DNA of 64,000 nt, taken from [Eubacterium] siraeum (lineage in GTDB: Bacteria > Bacillota > Clostridia > Oscillospirales > Ruminococcaceae). The translations under genes were made by a program, and so were the position numbers. Of this stretch, positions 46,408-54,027 are shown in pieces. The notes under the pieces were generated by a model. The model saw only the letters and a program-made list of their open reading frames with translations. It was not told the DNA's origin and ran no database searches. Location of the stretch: NCBI GenBank assembly GCA_025150425.1, contig CP102281.1:248001-312000 (forward strand). Reading direction: 5' to 3'. Position 1 is the stretch's first letter. Every line of letters begins with the position of its first letter.

Positions 46408-46992
46408 ATGCAGAAAGTAAACAGTATGACAAAGGAAGAGCTGGCGCATTACGGAACGCTTATCGGAGAAGCCTTCGCCGCAGAGGGCGACGGTATTGCC
46501 ACAACTGCGCCCCGTGAGGATATTATAAAGGCGTTTGAGATAATGACGGAGTATTTCTATAATTCGGGGGTTTTGTACACTACGTCCGACAATCACGAGG
46601 GGTTTCTTGCGTATTGGCGCAAAAGCACTAAGATAAAGCTGAAGCCTGCGTTACATATGGTCGGGAGAATGCTCAGGGAGATGTCATTTCGCAGTGTGAG
46701 AATAGTGGCAGGTTCAAGCGAGGAGCTTTATGCCAAAGTCTACAAAAAGGAAAAGGATTATGTAGCGGTGTCGATGGTGGTAGTTCTGCGTGAATATCAG
46801 GGAAAAGGATATATGAAAAGGATACTTGAACACCCTTTTTCCGAAGCGGAAAGGGAGGGCATACCCTGCGTGCTTGATACCGACACTGAGCTTAAGGTAG
46901 CTAAATACACTAAGTGCGGAATGAAGAATACCGCTAAAAAGCAACTGAAATCCGGTCAGTATCTGTATACTATGGAGTACAGGGAAGATTGA
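46408..46992 (+). CDS. GNAT-family N-acetyltransferase
   Basis: A 194-residue protein with the GNAT fold in its second half: VAVSMVVVLREYQGKGYMKR carries the Q/RxxGxG/A acetyl-CoA loop (here QGKGY), followed by LEHPFSEAEREGIPCVLDTD and the KVAKYTKCGMKN segment. The N-terminal half is a helical lead-in (KAFEIMTEYFYNSG). It transfers an acetyl group from acetyl-CoA to an unknown amine. AGGAGCGG precedes the ATG. A 10-bp terminator follows, then the promoter of a decayed relative. Confidence 0.85.
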   Translation: MQKVNSMTKEELAHYGTLIGEAFAAEGDGIATTAPREDIIKAFEIMTEYFYNSGVLYTTSDNHEGFLAYWRKSTKIKLKPALHMVGRMLREMSFRSVRIVAGSSEELYAKVYKKEKDYVAVSMVVVLREYQGKGYMKRILEHPFSEAEREGIPCVLDTDTELKVAKYTKCGMKNTAKKQLKSGQYLYTMEYRED

Positions 46993-47023
46993 CGGGTTCG
47001 GATAGCATATTGAATACAGATTT

Positions 47024-47054
47024 TTCCGTCCCGGGTTATCGGGGCGGAATTTTT
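47024..47054 (+). terminator. Intrinsic terminator
   Basis: TTCCGTCCCG (47024-47033) pairs with CGGGGCGGAA (47040-47049), then TTTTT. Same sequence, apart from the loop, as the terminator at 49192. Confidence 0.9.
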
Positions 47055-47056
47055 GG

Positions 47057-47275
47057 TTGACCGAAGAAGTTAAATCGAGTATAATAAATTCATATAAAAT
47101 AAACGGCAAGGAGAAAACAGATGTCTCGGCTGACAATAACTCTTGTGCGACAGATACGCATGAGGATAACAAGATAACGAGGCATCTTATTGAGAAAAAC
47201 GGATTTGCAAAATGCGGTATCATTTATGTTGCTGACGGTTCACCCCGTATTGCGTATGAAAAACAGATCATATAA
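47057..47275 (+). pseudogene. Decayed GNAT acetyltransferase, 3' remnant
   Basis: A TTGACC-N17-TATAAT promoter (47057-47085), AAGGAG and ATG 47121 are intact, but the ATG frame stops after 18 codons. In another frame the last 48 codons (to 47275) give the usual GNAT C-terminus: DTHEDNKITRHLIEKNGFAK and CGIIYVADGSPRIAYEK. The middle of the gene has been lost by an internal deletion that also shifted the frame. Confidence 0.7.
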
Positions 47276-47316
47276 TGAACGATGATAATGCAGAGATGTA
47301 CTCGTGAGAGGAAACG

Positions 47317-48333
47317 ATGAAATATAAATCAAAAAACAAAATAGATTACAGGATGGTAATAAACAGCAGAGCGATAGCAGTTATCGGGCTTGTATGCACA
47401 CTTTTTTTCGGCGTTGCGACGGTAGCTGCGGCAATAAGCGGTGCAGGTGTGGCCGTCTGTATCGTATTCGGCGTATTTGCCGTGCTTGGCGTTATACTTG
47501 TCCTTACTGTAAACCAGAGGGTAGATTACACCGACAAGGACTTTACTTATCGGGATATGCTGAGGATAACACACAGGTATGAATATTCACAAGTGAAGAA
47601 AATACGTTACGGCGGAAATCTGATTATCACTGTCGGTAAAAGGCTTATATTGATAGATGAAAATGCTTTCAATATTGACGGCTTTGCAAAGGAACTGATA
47701 CAGCGTTCGGAAAATGCCGAGGTCATAAGCTCTGAGAAATCAAAGCTGTTCCGTGGTAATATCCGCAACCCCGGAGGGTTTATTCTTGTTGATATTATTG
47801 TTATGGCGGCACCTGTATTTTCGCTCGTTGCTGCGTTGTTTGCAACCCCAGATATAATGCCCGATGAAATAACAATATATATGGGAAGAATTACGGAATA
47901 TCACTTTGACAAAAGCGATAACAGCGACAGATTTATAATTACGGTATCGGATAGAGCCGGTGAGAAGCGGACGTTTTCGACCGGATTTATAGAAGATAAT
48001 TCGCAGAAATATAAAGATATTGAGATAAACATAGCAAAGAACAGGGAGTTTGAGATAGGTTACATTGATAAAGAAAACGACGAAGAAACCGATATACGCC
48101 TGTTTTCCTGCGGCAACACCTGTTATGTTTCGCTTGACGATGTAAACAGTGTAAACGACGAAAACCGCAAGACCTTATTCGTTTTATCGGGAGTTTACTT
48201 TGTTTTTGCAATATTGTATGTTGCTGCATCGACTTATATAATGAGCAATGCGGACAGATACCCCCGACTTATAAAGCTGTTTGTGCAAGAGGATCATATC
48301 ATAAGCAAAGACGGCAATAAAAGAAAACGGTGA
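47317..48333 (+). CDS. Membrane protein with PH-like region, 338 aa
   Basis: Two closely spaced N-terminal helices (about 18-38, 44-64), a soluble stretch with the strand pattern of a bacterial PH domain (RVDYTDKDFTYRDML, YSQVKKIRYGGNLII), a third helix near 155-175, a second soluble domain (DEITIYMGRITEYHFDKSD to EIGYIDKENDEE) and a fourth helix (VLSGVYFVFAILYVAAS) near the C-terminus with a basic tail. AGAGGAAACG precedes the ATG. No family name can be given with confidence, and the neighbours do not point to a function. Confidence 0.6.
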   Translation: MKYKSKNKIDYRMVINSRAIAVIGLVCTLFFGVATVAAAISGAGVAVCIVFGVFAVLGVILVLTVNQRVDYTDKDFTYRDMLRITHRYEYSQVKKIRYGGNLIITVGKRLILIDENAFNIDGFAKELIQRSENAEVISSEKSKLFRGNIRNPGGFILVDIIVMAAPVFSLVAALFATPDIMPDEITIYMGRITEYHFDKSDNSDRFIITVSDRAGEKRTFSTGFIEDNSQKYKDIEINIAKNREFEIGYIDKENDEETDIRLFSCGNTCYVSLDDVNSVNDENRKTLFVLSGVYFVFAILYVAASTYIMSNADRYPRLIKLFVQEDHIISKDGNKRKR

Positions 48334-48384
48334 CAGATAAGTTTTTTCCATCGAAATAATTTTTAAAAAATTTTCAGAAAAGTA

Positions 48385-48415
48385 TTGACTCTGACGCTGC
48401 GTAATAGTTTATAAT
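48385..48415 (+). promoter_or_regulatory. MerR-type promoter with operator dyad
   Basis: TTGACT (48385-48390) and TATAAT (48410-48415) are 19 bases apart, the stretched spacing that MerR-family activators correct. The spacer holds a perfect dyad ACT-N3-ACGC-T-GCGT-N3-AGT (48388-48408). It lies 24 bases before the regulator's own ATG, so autoregulation is expected. Confidence 0.9.
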
Positions 48416-48438
48416 GTGCCTTGCGGGAGGGAAATCAG

Positions 48439-49173
48439 ATGATGACAGTAAATGACGTGAGCAAAATGACCGGAGTGAGTATACGCACTCTTCAGTACTA
48501 TGATAACATCGGGCTTTTGAAACCGAGCGGACGTACTGATACGGGATACAGGCTGTATGACGATACGGCACTCGAAAGACTACAGCAGATTTTACTGTTC
48601 AGGGAACTGGAATTTTCATTGAAAGACATAAGCAGGATAATCAGTGCCGACAATTTTGACAGGGATAAGGCACTTGAACAACAGATAGAACTTCTGACAA
48701 TGAAAAGAGAACGTATCGACAATCTGATAGAATTTGCCCGTAAAATACGAACAACAGGAGTTGATATAATGGATTTTTCTGTATTTGACACGAAAAAGAT
48801 GAAAGAATACGAAGCAAAAGCGAAAGAGCAGTGGGGAAACACCGCACAGTACGAACAGTACGAAGAAAAAACGAGCAGTATGTCCGATGATGAAAAAAGC
48901 AACGTCAACAAGAGATTTATGATGATATTCGCTGAGTTCGGCAAACTGAAAGACAAGTTGCCCGACAGCAAAGAGGTACAGCAACAGGTTGAAACCTTGC
49001 GCCGGTTCATAACGGATAATTATTATGACTGCAATACGGATATACTGTCCTCTCTCGGCACTATGTATGCGGCAGGCGGTGAATTTACCGATAATATCGA
49101 CAGGTACGGAGGAACAGGCACGGCGGTATTCACCGCAAAGGCAATTGAGATTTATTGCAGAGCACATTCGTGA
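48439..49173 (+). CDS. MerR-family regulator with TipAS-like domain
   Basis: A 244-residue regulator. The N-terminal MerR winged helix (VNDVSKMTGVSIRTLQYYDN, GLLKPSGRTDTGYRLYDD) is followed by the dimerisation helix (about 75-110) and a C-terminal TipAS-type domain (about 115-244, EQWGNTAQYEQYEEK, MYAAGGEFTDNIDRYGG) that in TipAL binds thiopeptide and other drugs. ATG 48439 is chosen because GGGAGG lies eight bases upstream; the TTG at 48421 lacks a site. Its own promoter has the 19-bp spacer such proteins act on. Confidence 0.93.
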   Translation: MMTVNDVSKMTGVSIRTLQYYDNIGLLKPSGRTDTGYRLYDDTALERLQQILLFRELEFSLKDISRIISADNFDRDKALEQQIELLTMKRERIDNLIEFARKIRTTGVDIMDFSVFDTKKMKEYEAKAKEQWGNTAQYEQYEEKTSSMSDDEKSNVNKRFMMIFAEFGKLKDKLPDSKEVQQQVETLRRFITDNYYDCNTDILSSLGTMYAAGGEFTDNIDRYGGTGTAVFTAKAIEIYCRAHS

Positions 49174-49191
49174 CGCACCGATACAGATTTT

Positions 49192-49222
49192 TTCCGTCCC
49201 GTATTATCGGGGCGGAATTTTT
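49192..49222 (+). terminator. Intrinsic terminator
   Basis: TTCCGTCCCG (49192-49201) pairs with CGGGGCGGAA (49208-49217), then TTTTT. Follows the MerR-type gene by 18 bases; a twin of the one at 47024. Confidence 0.9.
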
Positions 49223-49275
49223 GGTTGAAAGTGCAGGAAATACGCTTTTTTACTGCGGTTTTATGCTGTAAACGC

Positions 49276-49304
49276 TTGACAACAGAGCCGAAATAATGTA
49301 CCAT
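49276..49304 (+). promoter_or_regulatory. Possible nhaC promoter
   Basis: TTGACA, 17-base spacer, TACCAT. Between it and the gene is a CGCCCGT/ACGGGCG hairpin (about 49328-49353) directly upstream of the ribosome site. Confidence 0.45.
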
Positions 49305-49366
49305 TAAAGTATCTTAAAACGTAAATCCGCCCGTGTGACAGGCTTACGGGCGAAAAGGAAGTAACA

Positions 49367-51007
49367 ATGGAAAAGAAGAAAAAATCTTATCTTAGCAAAG
49401 CGGTGTTCGGTTTGCTTATCGTGGCTTTTACGGTATGCTGTATTATTGCCGCACCGATAACCGAAGCCAAAGGTACGCTGTGGTCGCTGTTTCCGCCGGT
49501 CATAGCGATAGGGCTTGCGCTTATCACAAAGGAAGTGTATTCCTCGCTGTTTGTCGGAATATTGTCGGGCGGAATAATCTATGCGGCGGCATCGGGAACG
49601 GGATTTGAGGGAACGTTCAAGGCGGTCGTGCAGGACGGTCTTATAACAAATCTTTCAAACGCATACAATGTCGGAATACTGGTGTTCCTTGTCGTACTGG
49701 GAATAATCGTTGTACTGATGAACAAGGCGGGCGGCAGCCGTGCCTACGGTGAATGGGCGGCGGCTCATATCAAGGGCAGACGGGGAGTTGCACTGTCAAC
49801 GTTTTTCCTCGGTGTGCTGATATTCGTAGACGATTATTTCAACTGTCTGACGGTAGGCTCGGTAATGAGGCCGATAACCGACAAGCACAACATATCACGT
49901 TCAAAGCTCGCTTATCTTATAGATTCGACAGCCGCACCTATCTGCATTATCGCACCTATCTCATCGTGGGCGGCGGCGGTAAGCGGTACGGTCGAGGGCG
50001 TAAACGGAATATCGCTGTTTATAAACACTATCCCGTATAATCTGTACGCATTTTTAACGATACTTATGGTAATATTCATATCGGTGAGCGATACGGATTA
50101 CGGACCGATGAAAATACACGAGGATAACGCAAAGAACGGTGATATTTTCACGACACAAAACAATACTTATGAGCAGGACGCACAGCCGGTGACCGAGCGT
50201 GGCAGGGTTATAGACCTTATACTTCCGGTTGCTGTGCTTATCGTGTTCTGCGTTGTGGGTATGATCTATACGGGCGGATTTTTCTCCGGTACGGATTTTG
50301 TGACGGCGTTCGCAAACTGTGACGCCGCCTACGGTCTGTCGCTCGGCTCTATCTCGGCACTTATTGTTATAATCGCATATTATATGTTCCGCCGTGTGCT
50401 GAAATTCAACGAATGTATGGATTCTATCGCCGCAGGCTTCAAGCAGATGGTGCCTGCGATACTCATACTGACTTTTGCGTGGACGCTTAAAACGATGACG
50501 AACCACCTTGAAGCAGGTGCTTTTGTTTCGGGAGTGGTACAGAGTGCAACGGCGCTGAGTGTGCTTCTGCCTGTAATACTGTTCGTGGTGGCTATCGGGC
50601 TTGCTTTTGCAACGGGTACATCGTGGGGAACGTTCGGCATACTTATCCCTATCGTTACGAGCGTGTTTGAGGCGGAGCTTGCGAATGTTTCGCAGACGGG
50701 AGAAATTCCGTCAATGGTAATCATCTGCATTTCAGCCTGCCTTGCGGGTGCGGTGTGCGGCGACCACTGCTCGCCTATCTCGGACACCACCATTATGGCA
50801 TCGACAGGCGCACAGTGCGACCACGTCAATCACGTTTCGACACAGCTTCCGTATGCGCTGACAGTTGCGGCGGTGTGCGTTGTCGGCTATCTGCTGTCGG
50901 GCTTTGTGCATAACGTATTCATAGTGCTTGGCTTCTCGGCGGCGCTTATGCTGGCGGTGCTGTTTGCAATAAGATTTTTTGTAAAGAGAAAAGAAGGCAG
51001 AGGCTGA
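49367..51007 (+). CDS. NhaC-family Na+/H+ antiporter
   Basis: A 546-residue inner-membrane antiporter with about 12 hydrophobic helices. Family-like segments are WSLFPPVIAIGLALITKEVY, FVDDYFNCLTVGSVMRPITD, DSTAAPICIIAPISSWAAAV and the discontinuous helix GTSWGTFGILIPIV followed by GDHCSPISDTTIMASTG. Exchange of sodium (or an amino-acid-type anion, as in MleN relatives) for protons is expected; the exact substrate cannot be settled. AAAAGGAAGTAACA precedes the ATG. Three bases separate it from the TfoX-like gene. Confidence 0.88.
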   Translation: MEKKKKSYLSKAVFGLLIVAFTVCCIIAAPITEAKGTLWSLFPPVIAIGLALITKEVYSSLFVGILSGGIIYAAASGTGFEGTFKAVVQDGLITNLSNAYNVGILVFLVVLGIIVVLMNKAGGSRAYGEWAAAHIKGRRGVALSTFFLGVLIFVDDYFNCLTVGSVMRPITDKHNISRSKLAYLIDSTAAPICIIAPISSWAAAVSGTVEGVNGISLFINTIPYNLYAFLTILMVIFISVSDTDYGPMKIHEDNAKNGDIFTTQNNTYEQDAQPVTERGRVIDLILPVAVLIVFCVVGMIYTGGFFSGTDFVTAFANCDAAYGLSLGSISALIVIIAYYMFRRVLKFNECMDSIAAGFKQMVPAILILTFAWTLKTMTNHLEAGAFVSGVVQSATALSVLLPVILFVVAIGLAFATGTSWGTFGILIPIVTSVFEAELANVSQTGEIPSMVIICISACLAGAVCGDHCSPISDTTIMASTGAQCDHVNHVSTQLPYALTVAAVCVVGYLLSGFVHNVFIVLGFSAALMLAVLFAIRFFVKRKEGRG

Positions 51008-51010
51008 GAA

Positions 51011-51331
51011 ATGGCAACATCGCAGGAATATATAGAGTTCGTATGTGAACAGCTTGTCGGCATAGAAAACGTGCGGTATAAAAAGATGTTCGGCGAATAT
51101 ATGGTTTATGTCAATGATAAGCCTGTCCTGCTCGTCTGCGACAATACGGTATATGTTAAAAAACTCCCCGAAATCGAAGAACTTATGTCGGGTGCTGAGT
51201 GCGGTGTGCCGTATGACAGTGCAAAGGAGCATTATATACTTGACATAGAGGACAGGGAGCTTACGGCAAAGGCGGTCGAAATTCTCGAACGGATAACTCC
51301 TGTGCCGAAAAATAAAGCCAAGAAGAAATAA
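51011..51331 (+). CDS. TfoX N-terminal domain protein
   Basis: A 106-residue protein matching the TfoX/Sxy N-terminal domain: EYIEFVCEQLVGIENVRYKK, MFGEYMVYVNDKPVLLVCDN and VYVKKLPEIEELM. Full-length TfoX regulates competence in Gram-negative bacteria; stand-alone N-terminal domains are common in Clostridia and have no known role. It lies three bases after the antiporter gene and is likely in the same transcript, its ribosome site being within the antiporter's end. A Lys-rich tail (KNKAKKK) closes it. Confidence 0.85.
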   Translation: MATSQEYIEFVCEQLVGIENVRYKKMFGEYMVYVNDKPVLLVCDNTVYVKKLPEIEELMSGAECGVPYDSAKEHYILDIEDRELTAKAVEILERITPVPKNKAKKK

Positions 51332-51334
51332 TGT

Positions 51335-51530
51335 ATAAATGGGGTTGAGGGGCGTAGCCCCCAACAGGGACTAGGGGCGGTAGCCCCAGTAATATAGCCC
51401 CGGCACGGATGCCGGGCGTGTATGCCGCAAGGCTTTGCAGGACGCAAAGCCAACCAAGCATACACAGCCCTTTACCATGGGGAAGGGGTTAGGGGTTAGG
51501 GTTAGAGAATTTGCTCTATCTTTATAAAAA
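51335..51530. repeat. GC-rich intergenic hairpin block
   Basis: No gene. Short palindromes such as GGGGCGTAGCCCC, GGGGCGGTAGCCCC and CCCGGCACGGATGCCGGG follow one another, then CTTTGCAGGACGCAAAG and a GGGGTTAGGGGTTAGGGTTA tract. A different module family from blocks A-C. Confidence 0.55.
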
Positions 51531-51550
51531 CAGACTTTTTCTACAAGCTG

Positions 51551-51578
51551 ATCCGCCTGCACACACAGGCGGATTTGT
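51551..51578 (+). terminator. Terminator-like hairpin
   Basis: ATCCGCCTG (51551-51559) and CAGGCGGAT (51566-51574), then TTGTTTATT. Confidence 0.7.
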
Positions 51579-51590
51579 TTATTTCCTATA

Positions 51591-51619
51591 TTGACACAAA
51601 TGAGTTAGTCATGTATAAT
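51591..51619 (+). promoter_or_regulatory. Promoter of the 168-aa membrane protein gene
   Basis: TTGACA (51591-51596), 17-base spacer, TATAAT (51614-51619); consensus promoter 34 bases before the ATG. Confidence 0.85.
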
Positions 51620-51652
51620 CAAATTCGGAATAAATAAAAAGGAGGAGAAAAT

Positions 51653-52159
51653 ATGCTGATACTTAAACTGGTTATAGAAATTCTTATCCTGTGGGTATGG
51701 TTTGCGCTTTTTATGCTTGCGCTTGTCGGCAGAAAAGGGCCTGTAGGCGGAATTATATTCTATCCGAAGGTAATGCAGGACAGAGCTATAGAAATGGGGC
51801 TTACGACAGCAAAGAAAATAAAGCAACGTACTGTCATTTCAATGACCCTGCTTCTGATAGGAGATCTGATATTCCCGATAGTCATGATACTCTTTATAAA
51901 CGGCGCAAGAGGCTTTTTCGAATGTGCGTGGCAGTATTACGTACTGTTCTACGGAATGGAATTTTTCGACTGGTTCTTCGTTGACTACCTTTGGGTAGCA
52001 AAATCGAAATGGTGGATAATCCCCGGCACAGAAGATCTGCTTGACACCTGGCACGATCCTAAGTATAAGGCTACAAAGATGCTGAAGCTGCTTATTATGA
52101 CAGTACCCGTTGCGGCTCTTGCGGGACTTATTGCATGGGCAATAGGATTGGCTCTCTGA
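51653..52159 (+). CDS. Membrane protein, 168 aa, unknown function
   Basis: Four hydrophobic helices (ILKLVIEILILWVWFALFML, VISMTLLLIGDLIFPIVMI, YYVLFYGMEFFDWFFVDYLW, LLIMTVPVAALAGLIAWAIG). A conserved-looking loop (WWIIPGTEDLLDTWHDPKYK) between the third and fourth helices carries charged residues. I do not recognise the family beyond a general likeness to small integral membrane proteins of Clostridia. AAAAAGGAGGAGAAAAT precedes the ATG, and the consensus promoter and strong terminator make it a well-defined single-gene unit. Confidence 0.65.
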   Translation: MLILKLVIEILILWVWFALFMLALVGRKGPVGGIIFYPKVMQDRAIEMGLTTAKKIKQRTVISMTLLLIGDLIFPIVMILFINGARGFFECAWQYYVLFYGMEFFDWFFVDYLWVAKSKWWIIPGTEDLLDTWHDPKYKATKMLKLLIMTVPVAALAGLIAWAIGLAL

Positions 52160-52214
52160 TTTGAAAAAGCGTTAAATCAATGCTACAGGGTTAGCTATAA
52201 ATAACCCGTCAGAT

Positions 52215-52260
52215 AAAACTGACCCTTGGTGTACAACGAGTACACTAAGGGTCAGTTTTT
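52215..52260. terminator. Strong bidirectional terminator
   Basis: AACTGACCCTTGGTGTAC (52217-52234) pairs with GTACACTAAGGGTCAGTT (52240-52257) with one mismatch, flanked by A-tract and T-tract. Serves the membrane gene and the convergent pnuC gene. Confidence 0.92.
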
Positions 52261-52283
52261 ATTCAATGCGTTACACGAACAAC

Positions 52284-52982
52284 TCACGGCTGAATTTCAG
52301 CCGCCTGTCTTTTCCGCATTGCGCTCCAGCTTACAAAGCCGTATATGTCATTTACAAAGAAAATCACAAAGCAGACTACGACAGAGATATAGCTTATATC
52401 GGTCAAGGCGGCGAGCGACCACAGGATTATAAGCACTATATCATTTGCGGCATAGGCGACAGCGAAGAAACGGTTGCGGCGGAATGTGAGATATACGGCG
52501 AGGAAGCTCGTTGTGACGGAAACGGTACTCGGAATAAGATTTGCCGTGTTGAAAAAGTCGAGTACGAAGTAGAAAACTACGGTGACAACGGCGGTGAGTA
52601 TGAACATAAAGAGAACCTCGCCCCTGTGGATATGATTTACCTTTACCTCAGCCTTGCCCTTTGCAAACGGATTTCTTATCCAGCTTATAAAAGCGGCAAG
52701 TGCCATAGGTCCTGTTAGTCCGAGATAGGTTATCATCTCGCCGTAATAGGCAAAGGAGAAGGAGATTATCGCATAGAGTATGCTGAAAATCACGCCGAGA
52801 GCCTGTCCTATGGGGTTGCCCTTGGCATTGAGCAAAAGCGAGGTAGCGCCGATAAGCGACGCTATGACGGACAGTATCCCGTCCTTGCCGAACATAACGG
52901 CAGAGCCTGTTATCAGCGCTAACGAGCCTATCCATAGTATTTTTTCAAAGGTTGTGAAGTAGTTGTTCAGTTTTCTGAGCAT
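52284..52982 (-). CDS. pnuC: PnuC-family nicotinamide riboside (or vitamin) transporter
   Basis: A 232-residue membrane protein with about seven helices, matching the PnuC/PnuT/PnuX group of facilitators for vitamin precursors (nicotinamide riboside, thiamine, riboflavin). Typical parts are YFTTFEKILWIGSLALITG, LIGATSLLLNAKGNPIGQAL, YYGEMITYLGLTGPMALAAF, and the Asn/Trp segment AYAANDIVLIILWSLA. The substrate cannot be fixed by sequence alone. I start at ATG 52982, which has GGAGGATATA upstream; an in-frame ATG at 53030 lies within the leader hairpin. It has its own promoter and a leader with a terminator-like hairpin. Confidence 0.85.
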   Translation of the reverse strand: MLRKLNNYFTTFEKILWIGSLALITGSAVMFGKDGILSVIASLIGATSLLLNAKGNPIGQALGVIFSILYAIISFSFAYYGEMITYLGLTGPMALAAFISWIRNPFAKGKAEVKVNHIHRGEVLFMFILTAVVTVVFYFVLDFFNTANLIPSTVSVTTSFLAVYLTFRRNRFFAVAYAANDIVLIILWSLAALTDISYISVVVCFVIFFVNDIYGFVSWSAMRKRQAAEIQP

Positions 52983-52986
52983 TATA

Positions 52987-53096
52987 TCCTCCGTAAATTT
53001 ACCGAAAAAGCACCGCAGGTACATCTTCAAAGACCTAACGATGTACTACGGTGCTTTCGCATCTCTACCCGGTGGCAGAATTATTGTATTGTTTGT
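52987..53096 (-). promoter_or_regulatory. pnuC leader with attenuator-like structure
   Basis: A leader of about 114 nt. In order on the minus strand: hairpin CTGCC/GGTAG (53065-53078), a TGC-GAAA-GCA tetraloop hairpin (53052-53061), then a long two-part stem (AAAGCACCG and GTACATC with GATGTAC and CGGTGCTTT, 53007-53057) ending in TTTTT. The tetraloop hairpin and the terminator share bases, so only one can form. I could not assign a known riboswitch class. Confidence 0.6.
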
Positions 53097-53102
53097 ATTG
53101 TT

Positions 53103-53131
53103 ATTTTAGCATAACGGTCGGGGGTTGTCAA
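53103..53131 (-). promoter_or_regulatory. pnuC promoter
   Basis: Minus strand TTGACA (53126-53131), 17-base spacer, TAAAAT (53103-53108). Confidence 0.8.
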
Positions 53132-53145
53132 GAAAAGATATTCTG

Positions 53146-54027
53146 TCAATGTTCCATAATCTTTCCGTACAACTCGGGGCGGCGGTCACGGAACACGCCC
53201 CAGCTCTGACGCAGGTCACGGTTCTGCTCATGGTCTATTACCGCTGTTATAACCGCCTCGTCCGTTCTGTCAGCCTCTGAAACTATCGCTCCCGTAGCAT
53301 CGGTTATGAATGACGAGCCGTAGAAGGTCAGCGATGAGTTCTGATTCTGATTTTCCGGGGTGGGGTGAACGTACTCTGTACCTATTCTGTTTGCGGCGAT
53401 AACGGGAACAAGGTTTGCCGCCGAATGACCCTGCATAGCCCTTCTCCAGTGGGGCATCGAGTCGCACTCCAGTATAGGCTCACTGCCGATAGCGGTGGGG
53501 TAAAGGAGCATATCTGCGCCCATAAGAGCCATACAGCGTGCCGCCTCCGGAAACCACTGATCCCAGCATATGCCGACACCGATACAGCCGAACTTTGTAT
53601 TCCACACCTTGAAGCCTGTGTCGCCCGGTGTGAAGTAGAACTTCTCCTGATAGAAATGGTCATCTGGAATGTGGCTCTTACGGTATATTCCCATAAGCGA
53701 GCCGTCACAGTCTATCATAGCTATCGTATTGAAAAATGCGTTTCCGTGCTTTTCGTAGAAGCTGACGGGGATAACCGTACCGGTTTCCTTTGCGACCTGC
53801 ATAAAACGCTTTACGGCAGGATTTTCTTCGGTTTTGTCAGCAAGATAATAGTAATCGTAATTCTTCTCCTGACAAAAGTACGGAAGCTCGAACAGCTCGG
53901 GGAGAAGTATCACATTCGCTCCGTCCGATGCCGCCTGTCTTACCATACGCTCTGCCTTTGCTATATTTTCTTCACGGTCGTCACTGCAGCTCATCTGTAC
54001 TGCCGCAACCTTGACATTACTTATCAT
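53146..54027 (-). CDS. aguB: N-carbamoylputrescine amidase
   Basis: A 293-residue nitrilase-superfamily enzyme that hydrolyses N-carbamoylputrescine to putrescine, CO2 and ammonia. The catalytic triad is Glu44 (LLPELFELPYF), Lys117 (YRKSHIPD) and Cys154 (GICWDQWFPE), and HIPDDHFYQEKFYFTPGD matches the AguB subgroup. ATG 54027 has GAAAGGAAA about eight bases upstream and starts directly at ISNVKVAAVQM; an earlier start at 54048 lacks a site. The gene overlaps aguA by 11 bases. Confidence 0.92.
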   Translation of the reverse strand: MISNVKVAAVQMSCSDDREENIAKAERMVRQAASDGANVILLPELFELPYFCQEKNYDYYYLADKTEENPAVKRFMQVAKETGTVIPVSFYEKHGNAFFNTIAMIDCDGSLMGIYRKSHIPDDHFYQEKFYFTPGDTGFKVWNTKFGCIGVGICWDQWFPEAARCMALMGADMLLYPTAIGSEPILECDSMPHWRRAMQGHSAANLVPVIAANRIGTEYVHPTPENQNQNSSLTFYGSSFITDATGAIVSEADRTDEAVITAVIDHEQNRDLRQSWGVFRDRRPELYGKIMEH

